From Styela clava (taxonomy: Eukaryota > Chordata > Ascidiacea > Stolidobranchia > Styelidae): 64,000 nt of DNA. Shown one piece after another: positions 24,150 to 36,710 of the stretch (within the stretch, counting starts at the first letter, position 1; the number at the start of each line of letters is the position of its first letter). The DNA lies in NCBI RefSeq assembly GCF_964204865.1, contig NC_135250.1:8556001-8620000 (forward strand), given 5' to 3'. The notes beneath the pieces are model-generated. The model searched no databases and was not told the DNA's origin. It was given only the letters and a program-made list of their open reading frames with translations. The position numbers and the translations under genes were made by a program.

Positions 24150-24959
24150 GGTACCAACCCTATCGTAACATTGCGATCACTATATATCACGAAATTTATT
24201 GCTTTTATAATTCCGAGCTCTGACATTCCAGAAGCTGAAAACAACACTTCAAGTAAGATTTGCACCCAAAAGAATCAAATGCCAGAATTGGCTCCCGATT
24301 CCCACTCCCTTCAATACAATTTCAGCAAAGGCGTAGCCTATACGTGGGCAAAGGCTGGTATTAATAGAGTGTAAACCTTATTGATCTTAGCGAGTGACAC
24401 CCGTTCAATATAGCCACGAACCCTTCCAGAGTATGCCAGTTCGCTTTTAAATGTATCAATTTCTAGTCGTATAAAAGCGCTTTCATTTTAATTCATGGAA
24501 ACACTTTTATATATCATGTACACATCCTCATATGATGACGTATGGTATAATTTTCTTAAAAATTGAATAGAATTTTGCTACCATTGCGTTAGTCATTAGA
24601 CGTTTGGTGTCCACATATTTGAGTATTACTGTCTTGTATTCCGCACGATTCGATGTAGCACCGTTACTTCACCAGAAATGATCATGTATTTTTTTATTAC
24701 ATTCAACGAAAAGCTTGAATAAATATGGCATATTAATGTAAACACGATAATTGCATTCATCCAGAGAAGTTATATTCTTAAGTAATATAAAAACAAATTA
24801 GGTTTCTATTCAATAATGAGTAATTAGCTAGTATAATTTTCTGTATATGTATCTTCATAACAATTTCATCAGGTATGTTATAATCCTATATATATATTAT
24901 ATTCCCAACTACTACCGAAAAAAATATGATATTTATATTAAATAATCAGCAATTAGAAG
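24150..24959. other. intergenic, no gene seen
   Basis: This is AT-rich sequence downstream of the first methyltransferase gene (minus strand). No exon is recognised. Its right end probably includes that gene's 3' UTR. Confidence 0.45.
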
Positions 24960-27821
24960 TTATATTTTTTTGTATATGTACAGCAATGCTTTCATGACAT
25001 CACCAGTACTTTTGCTCTCAGATTGACAATAAGGAATTTCCTTAACTTCTATCTTGATCAACTGCCCGGATTGTACCAGTTCATCCATCACGCTATTCAG
25101 TTTTAGAACGAATTCTTTGTTTGCTTCTGTTTTTCTGGTGTTAAATACAATTATTCCACCGGGTTTTAGGCAACGGGCCATATTCTGAAAAATAAGACAG
25201 CTTTTGTACTTTCTTTATTGCTTTCAGAATTGGACTCGATCAGAATTTGAAGTTTCAAGTCAATTTGACTTTATAACAGGAAGATGCCCAATATATAACT
25301 CTGCTTACTCAGGATACCTAACCATATGAATAGACCGACATCACAAGTTATATTTTGTTTTGTCAACCTGGAAAATTAGAATAACTCATCAGAAACCGGA
25401 AAATATTTTAACAAGACAGTGATGCTCAAATATATGTCCTTGAAGGCGAAGGCGTACAGGTATGCAATCTGTTACAGTAAAGTACCGGTAACGCAGCTGA
25501 GCACCAGATTTCAACTTAGGTGAAGGCGTACGGCGCAATTTTTATGACGTCATCGCACACGAAAAACGGAGAGACCACAGAAAGCCTCCAAGCGAAAAAT
25601 ACAAGCTCTAACCACTGAAAATTTAAAAGCAATTGGTCCAGCAGTTGATGAGAAATGCGATCCATTGTTTTGGCTTTCAAGCCCATATATTCGAGCATTT
25701 TTCTCTTGTATTTATTCAGAATAGATATTTTATAAATACTTATTAGGAACTTTACAGGAATACATCTTGCTTCCAATTGTTTTGATGCCAGCGCTCCGCC
25801 ACAGGTAACAGTGTCGTATGATCCTACACCAACTGGAAGCTGTACTTCTGATGTAATTTGCCAGCAAATATGTTTCCTGTATCAAAGTTGTTACAAATTT
25901 AGAAAAACTTGGAAAAGGTGCTGAAAAGATGAAACAATGCTTAGCACTGGGCTACTATAGTTTACCCCCTAAAACAAAACCTAGCCTTAAAATAAGACCT
26001 AGTCGATAGCGCGATTTTTTTTTTGAACTGGTTCAAGTCGATAGCAAGAAATCTCTTCTACACGTTTTAAATGATTAATGTGACTTGAAAATAAGTGATT
26101 TACGATACATTCAGGAGGATGATGATGGGATCATCTCGTAATTCTTTACTTTGTGATTTTGTTTTTGATAAATAGAAATGAAACACCCACCCAAAGTAAG
26201 CTCTGTTTTTTTTTTAAATTGAAAAAAGACTCTGTCTTATTTTCGGGGAAACACGGTACATGTACGCTGCTTACTGTCAGTGGTAATTGTATTCAAATCA
26301 GTCTTTATGTCAAAAAATTTTACTTGAAAACTGTTTTTTCTGCGGTATTCTATTCCACTGCGGTTATATTGACATAAACTAGTCAATATTTCAGCTGTCA
26401 TACTGTGTTTCCTCGGAAATAGGACAGGATTTTACTTCAATTCTCTTTCGAAAAAATACCAATAGAGCTTATTTTGGAGGGATGTCTTTTATTTTCATTT
26501 AATAAAAACAAAATTACAAAGTAGGGAATTACGAGATTTTCAAATAAACAAAATATGAAAATGAATTTGAAATGAAATGAATATGAAATATGAATTTTTT
26601 CGCGCTATCGACTAGGTCTACCTTGTCCTTATATTAAAATCATTTTTAAAATCCAAGCTAGATCTCATTTTCAGGCTAGGTCTTTTTTCGGGGAAGCACG
26701 ATAGAAATTCACGTGACGAAGAAACAGTGACAAGATATTACAATGGTACCTGTATAAACCTTTTTGCTTGGCCTTTTCCAACATTTCCTCATTCCAGTCC
26801 ATTGCATTCATGATACCCTTGTACCCTTGCGACAGAAATGCTTTGGCTACCAAACCAGTACGTGAACAAGTTGATTCAGAGCTAGGTTAAGCAATCACCC
26901 TGCTGAGTTAGAAAATAACGGGCAAATGGTATCGAATTCCTCCTTCCCAATTAGGTCGGAGCGGGAGGGTGTGTTTTGAAATGATAAGTCAAGGCTTTAA
27001 TTTGAAATATCCAAGTTTTTATACAAACTCAGGTAGAGGAACGTGCTATCTACTGTACTATTGCTTCAAGTCAACATTCAAAAGCATGTGAAGGTTAGCT
27101 TGAGTTTCGGAATGAATGTATATACCCAAATAGAAGCAAAGTATCAAATCACGAGATAAAACGATTCAACATAAGTATTAAAAAATGCAGAGAATAACGT
27201 TAAAGCAAAGCAGCAATGCTGCACACCGACAAAATTTGCCCAAAAAAAGTAGCCATATTTGGTCACGCGTGTTTAAGCATATATTTGCGCACTATGGGAA
27301 AATGGCAAACGACTGACCGACCTGCAGCTAAATCCAACAATAGGGCAGATTCGTCGTTTTTTATATGCTTCAACGAATTCTTTGCAAGTTCACCATTAGC
27401 CACAGAACAGAGTACAATCTTATCCACGTCATATGTATCCGCCCATTTTGAGTATCTCTTAAGTGAGTAACAGGTTTAGACAGTAAAAAATAAATGTTGA
27501 TCAGATAAATGCAAATTGCAAAATATATACACGAACATTGAATAGGTCAATAGGACATTAAAATCTATGTTGACGTTATTGTAATTCATTTCTTTCTTTT
27601 TGGTTGTTTACTATGAATAAACCATGAAATTTTGAATCTATATACGACATAAATATTGAAACACTTCGATTACATGAATATTGCATTGGTATTATAGTAC
27701 TTTGTCGCTTGAATGGGTAAGTACATTAGATACTGAAAATAATTACCTTATTTATTTCTTCTGGTGAATCGGCGTAAATAACATAGTTGACTCTGCCCCA
27801 CGCTTGCTCAGTGCGCTCCAT
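24960..27821 (-). CDS. METTL27-like SAM methyltransferase, copy A (222 aa)
   Basis: Exons in transcript order: 27747-27821, 27322-27457, 26750-26861, 25756-25876, 24960-25184. Total is 669 nt, giving 222 aa. The fold is a class I SAM-dependent methyltransferase: motif I reads LLDLAAGTGLVA across exons 2 and 3, then an acidic-loop region MDWNEEMLEKAK, SYDTVTCGGAL (motif IV region) and the LKPGGIIVFNTR strand near the end. The YSKWADTYD start and overall length match METTL27 (formerly WBSCR27), whose substrate is not settled. The intron before exon 3 ends in AC where AG is expected (plus-strand 26862-26863), although the phase needs exactly this boundary. Either the splice is non-canonical, the base is an assembly error, or this copy is being lost. 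It differs from copies B and C at many residues, so it is an older paralogue. Confidence 0.8.
25962..26700. mobile_element. TIR element in METTL27-like intron 3 (AATAAGACCTAG type)
   Basis: The left end (TTAAAATAAGACCTAGTCGA at about 25986) and the right end, read on the minus strand (GAAAAAAGACCTAGCCTGAA), are inverted copies. GATAGCGCG is also mirrored at 26000 and 26600. A related block at 26225-26260 (GTTTCCCCGAAAATAAGACA on the minus strand) suggests a nested or internally repeated member. No coding sequence or certain target duplication is seen. The ends are approximate. Confidence 0.55.
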
Positions 27822-27984
27822 TTTTTATCAAATTATTATAATAATAGTCCAACTAGAATATAAATACATTAATTGGTACAGAATTCTAACGTTCACTGAT
27901 TAAACTAGATCGATCTTCGCAAGTAAACGCTCCACATCGCAGACAGGGCATTGTTACGCACACAATCGTTCGCAGCGACGAAAG

Positions 27985-28255
27985 TTAGGAGATCCCCAAA
28001 ACAGAAACTGCGGTTCCGATTCATTCGCTCTGACTCAATAGAGACACCGCGTGTCCCATCATTAATTGATTAATACCTCTAATTATACGACATATTTCAT
28101 CCAAAATCAATAGGCTTCTGGTTCAAGATATGATTAATGCACATGCAAAATTTGGAGCAGATTCAACCTCGCTTTCGTGAGATATCGCGTAACATACGAA
28201 AGTGTCTAACAGACAAATACCTATCAACATACTTACCGGTCGAGATCGATAAGTA
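27985..28255. repeat. dispersed repeat R, copy 1
   Basis: About 270 bases are shared with 29500-29840, 36133-36310 and (inverted) 54585-54890. Diagnostic parts are TCAATAGGCTTCTGG, GGAGCAGATTCAACCTCGCT, TTTCGTGAGATATCGCG and CTATCAACATACTTACCG. The family is not one I can name, and no coding sequence is visible in it. Confidence 0.7.
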
Positions 28256-29499
28256 ATAACTACTATTTCTGGAAGGGGACTCGACTATTAGTTTAAAGAA
28301 GAAACTTAACTTCAACGTTAACAAAAAAGGAATGTTATTAAAATGTCGATTTTCTAAATCCCGTACCTGTTTTTCTATACCATATATGTCTAAGTTTGGT
28401 ACAATACTCCAAGTAAGCTACCAGTCAATTTGAGCAAAAAGTATGGATTCAGATCCACAAGAATGGTAAAAACCACTATTAAAGCCGGTTCCTCTTGTTA
28501 AGTTACAGGTATATAGTTTATTAAAATCAGCATCCATATATCTATACTTTAGCATTCCATATATATACCAGTGCAAGATGAGATTGACAGACAGACAAGT
28601 AATGTTCGGCATTCGCAACTGTTTTGTTGCATAGTAATGTTTAATGTACCAGTTGCCAACATTTTTTGGTTAAATTCCTCATTTCGCCTATAACGGAACT
28701 CTCTATTCCCCCTCACTATGCAAAAGAACTATTTTATATGTTCCATCATGGATCCTTAGCTCGAGTTTGCAAAAGTTTAAGATGATTATAATGCGTGATA
28801 TTCAGGTTATATTCAACCTTCCTCAACACCTCAATTGCAGTTACTGTCATGACAGCGCTTGCTATTATTAGTGACATTACCAATATTTTAGCCAGTTTAA
28901 AATATTAGTCCGCAAGTTAGCAATTAGCCAGTTTAAGAAATTTTCCAATTTGATGATGTTGGTAAATGGAATAAACTTTCCTTCACTACCAGATATTTGA
29001 TATGTTCGGCACTTACAGTATCAAAACTTGTAGACCATAGTATCGTATTAGTACCGGTTCCGTACCCGGACTTGCCCAGCTTTACCAGGTCCTATGATAA
29101 TGATGATTCATGCATTTTGTGCCAACGTGCTAAATGATTCGATCCACAACTATAGTATCAATTAATTTAAAGTACTTTACCTTTCACAGTAAGTTACTGT
29201 ACCGTACCTACCCACAGTGCATCACCGCTATCGAAAAATTTCCCCTTTCGCGTGGCAAGATTCTGCAAAATCAAAGAGCATGACATCCGTCACGATTGGA
29301 AGATTAAAAACCGTGTTTCCTTGAACAGAAAAAAATACAGCAGAATTTTGGATGAAATATCTGATCTAATAAGATTCATAGAAAATTTAGGAATAAATAA
29401 GAGTAATAGCCTTTTAGTCTTTTGGAATTACGACCTTAAACCACTGAAAATCTCAAAGAAATTGGTCCAGTAGTTAATGGGAAAATAGATTTTTTCATA
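28256..29499. other. intergenic, no gene seen
   Basis: I see no supported exon. A 120-base block near 29400-29520 (CCACTGAAAATCTCAAAGAA, TTGGTCCAGTAGTTAATGGG) resembles 25600-25670 inside the first methyltransferase gene's last intron, so it is another minor dispersed repeat. Confidence 0.45.
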
Positions 29500-29840
29500 C
29501 GGTAACAAAAAGAAGCAAATTATAACAACACAACGAGAATATCGGTCAGAGACCGAAGACTTATCGATCGAAATTTAGGGGATCCTCAAAACAGCGGTCT
29601 TAATCCATTGTGACACCTTGTGTCCTATCACTAATTAATTAATAACTCGTTAATTATACGACATAATTCATTCAAAATCAATAGGCTTCTGGTCCAACAT
29701 ATGATGAATGCACGTGCAAAATCTGGAGCAGATTCAATCTCGCTTTCGTGAGATATCGCGTGCATCTAACAGACAGACAGACAAACACAGAGACAGACAA
29801 ATACCTATCAACATACTTACCGATTAAAATCGATAAGTAA
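29500..29840. repeat. dispersed repeat R, copy 2
   Basis: This is the same family as 27985-28255, here with a GACA-rich simple repeat (about 29770-29800). From 29658 onward it is also part of the tandem duplication, so its right half reappears at 36133-36310. Confidence 0.7.
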
Positions 29841-30276
29841 AAACAAAACGATTCATAAGACCATTTAGTGTCCAATAAGCACAGATTTAAGAGCAAGACT
29901 TGGTAACAAAATTCGGAGATTTTTTCTTGCTCAGTTTGATAATCGATTTTGGCAGTATTCGAACAAATTTCAAATTTTTTATTCTAATTTAAAAGCATAT
30001 CCTATCATATCCTCGCTCCCCAACAATATTACTCAGTTCTATAAAATTTTAACATGTACGCGTATCACCTTCTACTAATTTTCAAATAATCATCGTTTTA
30101 TATTCAACATAATTTTGTCGTATTAATGTACCTCATCCTCACCAATCTGCTACATAGTAAAATGAACCTGAATTAAACTGCATTTTGTTAATTAATTCTT
30201 TCTTTATTTCTTTAAGCTACTTTGGAAAAATACCTATTAACGTTTTTCTCTTAATTATATTAGGGAAACCCAAAAT

Positions 30277-33200
30277 TCACAACTTTTTGTATATATACAG
30301 CCATGCCATCATGGCGTCGCCAGTTTCATTGCAATTGCTTCGAAATTGCAACACTTCTTTCACTTCAATCTTGCTCAATTGGCCGATATCTACAAGTTCT
30401 TTCATCATTGCGTCAAGTTTCAACACGAATACTTTGTTTGCCTCCGTTTTTCTTGTATTGAACACCAGAATTCCACCAGGTTTCAAGCAATGAATCATTC
30501 GCTAAAATATATCATAAACAAAAAAAGGTATATTACTCTGTCCGAAAGCTAACGTACAAATCCGGAGAAAAACTTGTAATATATATTACCGCAATTGTAA
30601 ATAATCCTTTTTGGTTCTAATAATAATGTTGAACAGTATATGTATTGTATACGGATCGTGCTGCCTTTGAACATTCGAAGATTTAAAACGACACTAAAAT
30701 CTATTTTTCATTGAAAAAAACCCTACTATTTCTCATCTTATTTTTTTCAAGGAGATTCACGACATGTGATCGAAAAAAGAAAAAGTGAAACAGTAACAAT
30801 AGGTGACTGGCGATTTAACCAAATTCCTCCAAACTCCAAAACCAAATACCTGAAAACTTTTTTAATACGTTAAATCCAAAGTGTTTTCATCTACCAAAAG
30901 ATGTTGTCGCCGGCATAGCATTCATTCAAATCATAATCCAATTATAACCGACTAAAGTAGAATATTTATATTACAGTCAAATAAAATATATTTTACAATC
31001 TTACAACAATACATCCTTCCTCCAAATGATTTGCTCCAAGAGCCCCAGAACAAATCACGGTGTCGTATATATTTTGTCCTACTGGAATTGATGCTCCGGG
31101 TGTAATTTTGAAGCAAATATGTTTCCTGCATTACATTTGTCATGATTATTAATGTAGTGCAATTTTGTAAATTAACTAATTGGTACATTATTTTACGTCA
31201 CTTCAACGTAATTGTCGGCCGGTCTGAATTTTTTCGGTTGTAGCTGGAATTTTCAATAAGTTTTTTTTAAGTCAAGTCGGATCAAGTGCTGAAATACCAA
31301 AACTCACTCAAACCATACAAAAATACGATGGTGTATTTAAGCGATAGGTCACCGAAAAAAGGGACACTGCCTTATTAATTTTTTCCTTTGATTACTGGTA
31401 ATTCTATGCAATCAGAGATAGCAAAGTCAAATTGATATGTCCGAAAATGATGACTAGCATTTCATTCGTTGGCAGGTTCCCAATCACACAATAAATAACA
31501 ATAAAAAAGCAAAACGGCGATGCCCAGCGACAATGATGACTAGACTCCACTATCTCGCTTTACCTGTATATTCCCTTTGATTCCGCTTTCTTCAGCATAT
31601 CTTCATTCAATTCAACAGCATCCATTACTCCTTTGTATCCATGATCCAGTAATGCTTCTGCAGCCAATCCAGTGCCTTTGAATGGGAAAAGAGTTGTCGG
31701 ACATAATTTTAGAGAATAGGCCTAGGATAATTGTTATTGGTGGATTTGATAGTGTTATGAAATGTTAGCGAGTCAATACCGATCTGCTTATAATTCTTTA
31801 CCGGCTGCCAAGTCCAAAAGTTGTGCAGATTCATTATTTTTGATATGAATTAACGAGTTTTCAGCAAGTTCCTCGTTGGACACGCAACAGAGTGTCGAAT
31901 TAATGTCGGTGTCGAATTTGTCAGCCCACTTGGTGTATGCCTAAAATAAAACATGAAAATTGATATGTTATTATATTTATGTTTTGTTAATGACTTGGTC
32001 AAAAATATTACTTTTATATAGAAATAGAATATATTTGATCAAAGTTTGCATAAATGAGAAATTTGCTGCTGCAGCTTTTCCGCAAGTCTAATAATTCTTA
32101 GATGGTATTGTGTATTTTTGAGCTTCACACATGCAGCATTGTATCAGGACCTAGGCCAGGGTGGTCCAAGGCTGTCGGCTCCGCGGGCCACAAAATTATT
32201 TTTGCATTGTTCGCGGGCCACAATAGTGCAAAGAATAGGTAACAGTGCAATGAAAAACAAACACTTTTATTGTGCAAACACATAGTTGTCAGACATAGCC
32301 ATTCCAGGCTAATAGAATCCGCATTCGAACTTTAGTTTTCTATGATGCCTATATTATTAGCATATATTCCCGACCAAAGATAGAAAGCCAGATAATAATT
32401 TAGACTGCCAAGCACATCATTCAACTTTGCTAGTTGCCTCCGCTAGCCATTTCACCAGTCAATCCAGTGACATTAGTGATGTAACAATATGTCAAAAGAT
32501 TTTCCTGATTAATTTTAATACGAAACAACACCAAATGTTATTTATCGATTACTCTCCGAATGTGACGCGGGCCACAGATAATGAAGCGGCGGGCCACATG
32601 TGGCCTGTGGGCCTGGGTTTGGACCACCCTGACCTAGGCTATGTCTAATACTTTATTTTATGATATACTTGGCCAAAATCACGGATTCGCCTGCATATGC
32701 ATTACCAAAAAACGATTATAATATTACAAATATTTTTGCGTGTCCCCTCCGAAACGCCATCGCCGCAACATTATTACCATTAAAATATTGGCCGGCATTG
32801 GATCTAATTTTATGATTGAATCGCTTTCGCAAGGAACTCATTCACAGCTTTAATACGTGTACGGCAATGTCTTGTCCGGACATCGCTAATTCAATTTGAA
32901 CAAACTGAAAAATGTGATGATTTAGTTTCTGAACCTCTCAAACCGTAGTTTTTTTTTGTCGTGTAGTCTTATCACGACAAATAAGTTGAAATAACGCGCG
33001 CTTACACAAGTCGTGATAAAAACCGCCTGCTTTATTCGTAGTTTTACATAAAATAGGCTACAATTCCGGCATCCGGCAGATGAAAACTTACTTTCAATTA
33101 GAAATGGAAGGCTATTTTTACAATTGAGCATTTGTGCTGCTTCGATTTTAAGACTTATAAAGTAAACGTGAGCGATTTCACCAAAATCTAAGCCGGAGCA

Positions 33201-33325
33201 AATTTTCGACTCCTTTTTACATCAATACAAGAGATTGAAATTTTTTTTACCTTATTTGCTTCTTCTGGCGATTCAGCATAAATGACATTGGCAATTCTGC
33301 CCCAGGCATCTTGAATATCATTCAT
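30277..33325 (-). CDS. METTL27-like SAM methyltransferase, copy B (223 aa)
   Basis: Exons in transcript order: 33251-33325, 31802-31940, 31564-31675, 31005-31125, 30277-30501. Total is 672 nt, giving 223 aa, and every intron is GT-AG. The protein begins MNDIQDAWGRIANVIYAESP, then YTKWADKFD, the SAM-binding motif LLDLAAGTGLAA (D68 to G74), MDAVELNEDMLKKAE, YDTVICSGALGANHLEE and LKPGGILVFNTRKTEANK. Family members transfer a methyl group from S-adenosylmethionine; the acceptor is unknown here. The start ATG is chosen because it is the first in frame with the conserved AWGR segment. AATAAA occurs 69 bases past the stop (plus-strand 30203-30208). Intron 1 carries a hAT MITE shared with copy C. Confidence 0.88.
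32157..32631. mobile_element. 475-bp hAT MITE in METTL27-like copy B intron 1
   Basis: Terminal inverted repeats read CAGGGTGGTCCAA at both ends, and the exact 8-bp duplication ACCTAGGC flanks them (32149-32156 and 32632-32639). GCGGGCCACA motifs lie just inside each end. No transposase is present. The 8-bp duplication and CAGGG ends indicate the hAT superfamily. Confidence 0.88.
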
Positions 33326-34699
33326 TGATTCCTTCTCTCTATCACTAGCAGCAAATATTCGATAATCGATACTTGTACAGCGTTAAGAGTCAACCGAACC
33401 GCCAGCAACGCTGCGGCTGCGGGAATAGACAGGAAACATCAAATTAATCTTCTTCTCATATTAATGCTAGAAAAATGCCGCAATTCAATTCATAATTATA
33501 ATGTTGGGATAAACTCTGAACTGAAAGAATGATCCAAATTTCTACCGATTGATCTAATTATTTCAAATTTTTTTGTACGAATATGCGCCATGGCGTCTGT
33601 CTCTTGAAATGTATCAATAGGGCCTTATTAAGTCTTCCTAATAGGCTGGAGCCCATTTTAATAAATCATGGTAATTTTTGCATTATCGTTCAAGCGTTGC
33701 TACAAACAGGTAAATACAAGATTCATTGTCATTATCATCAGTTTTTCGTGCTTTAATTCAGTACCCTGGCCTATTTCAAACGTCAATTAAGTGATTGGGA
33801 ACTTTTAACAACGCGCCGAAAGTCGAAACCACCGTCCCAAACTCAAGAATTATTCGTGCTCTAATGCAATTCGAGTTTGTAAACCGCAAGTAGGCTTCTT
33901 GCATGTGATCAATGTTTCGCAATGGAATTCAACATGAAATCGAAGCAATTCATTTTATAGTAATCAATACAACAAAACTTGAAATGAAACGAGAAACATT
34001 CAAATCATCCACGGTCCGCCAAAGATAATAAACTAAACTCTTTATATTTAAGACTAACAAAGCCTTAGAGTATTATATCACTACTATATACTACAATTCA
34101 CAATACTGTATGGCGTATGCGATAAAATATAATTAATTATACCTCATACAAGATATGGCAGTAATTACGTGCTAATTGTTTTGAGTCCACGTGTAATACA
34201 GAGCAACAAAGTCTATTTCAAACTATATTTAACCTATACCTAACCTAACCTGTAAATAACCTAAAATATAAATAAAAAGCAACTGTTACTACCACGATGT
34301 CACTATAGTACAGCCTCAAAAATCATATCAAAAGTTCAATTGATAATTTGAATATCATTATCGTTAATTCTAACCGAGAACTTACGGATACAAAGCATGG
34401 AAACACAAAAACAAGCTCTGACGATGAGCCAGACAAAAACAACCTCACTGCGCACGTGTTTCCAATCACCTTGGTAAAGCTAGCGGAAACTTCCAGCGGA
34501 CAGTTACCAATTTTTCCAGATTTGAACCCGCCATGTTCCACGAGTTGATCGCAAAAAAAGTGTGGACAGTTGTCGCGAAATCACTTAATTGCGGCTACAT
34601 GGATGCAAAAAATGAGGCGATTCGCCCTTTTAGAAACTAACTACAGATCTGAAACATAATAAAATAAAAATGATTGAAACACCAATTTTTTCTCGGTAA

Positions 34700-35640
34700 A
34701 ATGAATTATTGCTCAGATTCTCATTTATCGACAAAATCTAAAATTTAAGTTAAAAGCGTAATTTATGCAAGAAAGAATATTTTCTCATCCAATTCATTGA
34801 TACAGTATATTTGGTAAAAATATATAAAACACATAGTAAATTTTAAAAAAATTCCACCGTGCGGAAAGTAGGGAAACTCCCCCCAATTTGATGAAAATTT
34901 TCAAGAAATCGTCCATTTAACTCAGTTAATTAAAGCGTAATTTAGGTAAGAAGGAATTTTTTCTCATCCACTTCATTAATACAGTGTATTTTGTGGACAA
35001 ATATAAAATACATATTAAAATTTTAAAAAAATCCACCGTACGGAAAGTAGGGAAATTCGGTACTCCCTAAATATGAGTACAAAGATGACGCACAACCTGA
35101 AAATAGTAGGTGTACCAGGATAGGTTTAGCTTCAGAATCTAGATTGTACGCTTTCGGGAGCGCAGGAAATAACCTATTTATGCAAGAAATAATTTTTTCT
35201 CATTCAATTCATTATTACAGTGTATTTGGTGGACAAATATAAAATACATAATGAAATTTTAAAATAATCCACCGTGCGGAAAGTAGGGAAATTCGGTACT
35301 TCCGAAATATGAGCACAAAGATGACGCACAACATGAAAATTGGACGTGTACCAGGATAGGTTTAGATTTAGAATCTAGATTGTACGCTTTCGGGACCGCA
35401 GGAAATAACCTATTTATGCAAGAAATAATTTTTTCTCATCCAATGCATTAATACAGTGTATTTGATGGAGATATATAAAACACATTTTAAATTTAAAAAA
35501 TATTCCATCGTGCTGAAAGTAGGGAATTTCCCCCCCCAATTTAAGGAAAAAATATAATAAATCGTCAATTTAAGTCAGTTAAAGTGTAAGTTAGGTAAGA
35601 AAAAATATTTACTTATCCAATTCATTAATAATATGTATAT
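34700..35640 (-). repeat. 175-bp satellite, minus orientation, four to five monomers
   Basis: Monomer landmarks are CCACCGTGCGGAAAGTAGGG at 34856, 35033, 35270 and about 35508. The first step is 177 bases. The next two are about 237 because two monomers carry the same internal insert (CGGTACTCCCTAAATATGAG through GGGAGCGCAGGAAATAACC). Up to 35027 the array belongs to the tandem duplication; the rest lies beyond it. Confidence 0.8.
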
Positions 35641-35649
35641 CCCTTAATT

Positions 35650-35706
35650 TGTTTTAGTTTGCCGTATGATTAGGCTGTCTTATCGGCTTTCCGTTCCCGA
35701 AATAAA
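35650..35706 (+). repeat. SINE tail fragment
   Basis: The short match to the SINE tail is GTTTGCCGTATGATTAGGCT followed by GTCTTATCGGCTTTCCGTTCC and AATAAATC. Confidence 0.45.
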
Positions 35707-36132
35707 TCTCCATGTTACCTAATCTGTCATCAACATTATTCAAGTATTTGCAGGCTAGATCAGAGAACGTCGGTGTTTGCCACGCGCGTGTTGGGCAGCA
35801 TGATTGTACAATCAAAACTGAGGGAAGCGCTGTTTATATATCATCACATGGTCATATTTTTCTATTCGAGTTCTCTTAATCTAGCCTTACAGAGCGAATT
35901 CGTACTTCTTAAGTATATTCTGCAAGAAGATGTCTTCAATTCTTCAATTGAAATTTCAAACGAAATGTTTTTGATATTATTATTACAGATATTTTCAAAT
36001 CTTTGTTGAATTTCCATTTAACTTTCAGATGAACTAAACTTTATTATTATTGACCTTCTATCATCTCGATTTTTCTAGATCTTATTGTCACCAAAAATCA
36101 TATATCAGACTGAATAATTGTGAAACATCATA
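35707..36132. other. unique spacer between tandem units
   Basis: About 430 bases not repeated elsewhere in the window. No exon is seen. Confidence 0.45.
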
Positions 36133-36710
36133 ACGACATAATTCATTCAAAATCAATAGGCTTCTGGTCCAACAGATGATGAATGCACATGCAAAATCTG
36201 GAGCAGATTCAATCTCGCTTTCGTGAGATATCGCGTGCATCTAACAGACAGACAGACAAACACAGAGACAGACAAATACCTATCAACATACTTACCGATT
36301 AAAATCGATAAGTAATAACAAAACGATTCATAAGACCATTTAGTGTCCAATAAGCACAGATTTAAGAGCAAGACTTGGTAACAAAATTCGGAGATTTTTT
36401 TTGGCAGTATTCGAACAAATTTCAAATTCTAATTTAAAAGCATATCCTCGCTCTCCCACAATATTACTCAGTTCTATACAATTTTAACATGTACGCGTAT
36501 CACCTTCTACTAATTTTCAAATAATCATCGTTCTATATTCAACATAATTTTGTCGTATTAATGTACCTTATCCTCACCAATCTGCTACATAGTAAAATGA
36601 ACCTGAATTAAACTGCATTTTGTTAATTAATTCTTTCTTTATTTCTTTAAGCTACTTTGGAAAATACATATTAACGTTTTTCTCTTAATTATATTAGGGA
36701 AACCCAAAAT

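Larger units (their letters stand above)
29658..35027. repeat. tandem duplication, unit 1
   Basis: The unit is about 5.37 kb and matches 36133-41466 base for base apart from scattered substitutions and short indels (for example a roughly 10-base difference near 33071). It contains methyltransferase copy B, its flanks, a hAT MITE in intron 1 and the first satellite monomers. The high similarity in introns as well as exons points to a recent event. Confidence 0.92.

Noticed and set aside
29678-29896. 72-codon open frame repeated at 36153-36425
   Set aside because: It is translated from dispersed repeat R and its GACA-rich segment. It recurs only because the whole 5.3-kb unit is duplicated.
32427-32648. 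73-codon open frame repeated at 38858-39079
   Set aside because: It lies within the hAT MITE and its flank. There is no transposase similarity, and it is too short to be an enzyme.
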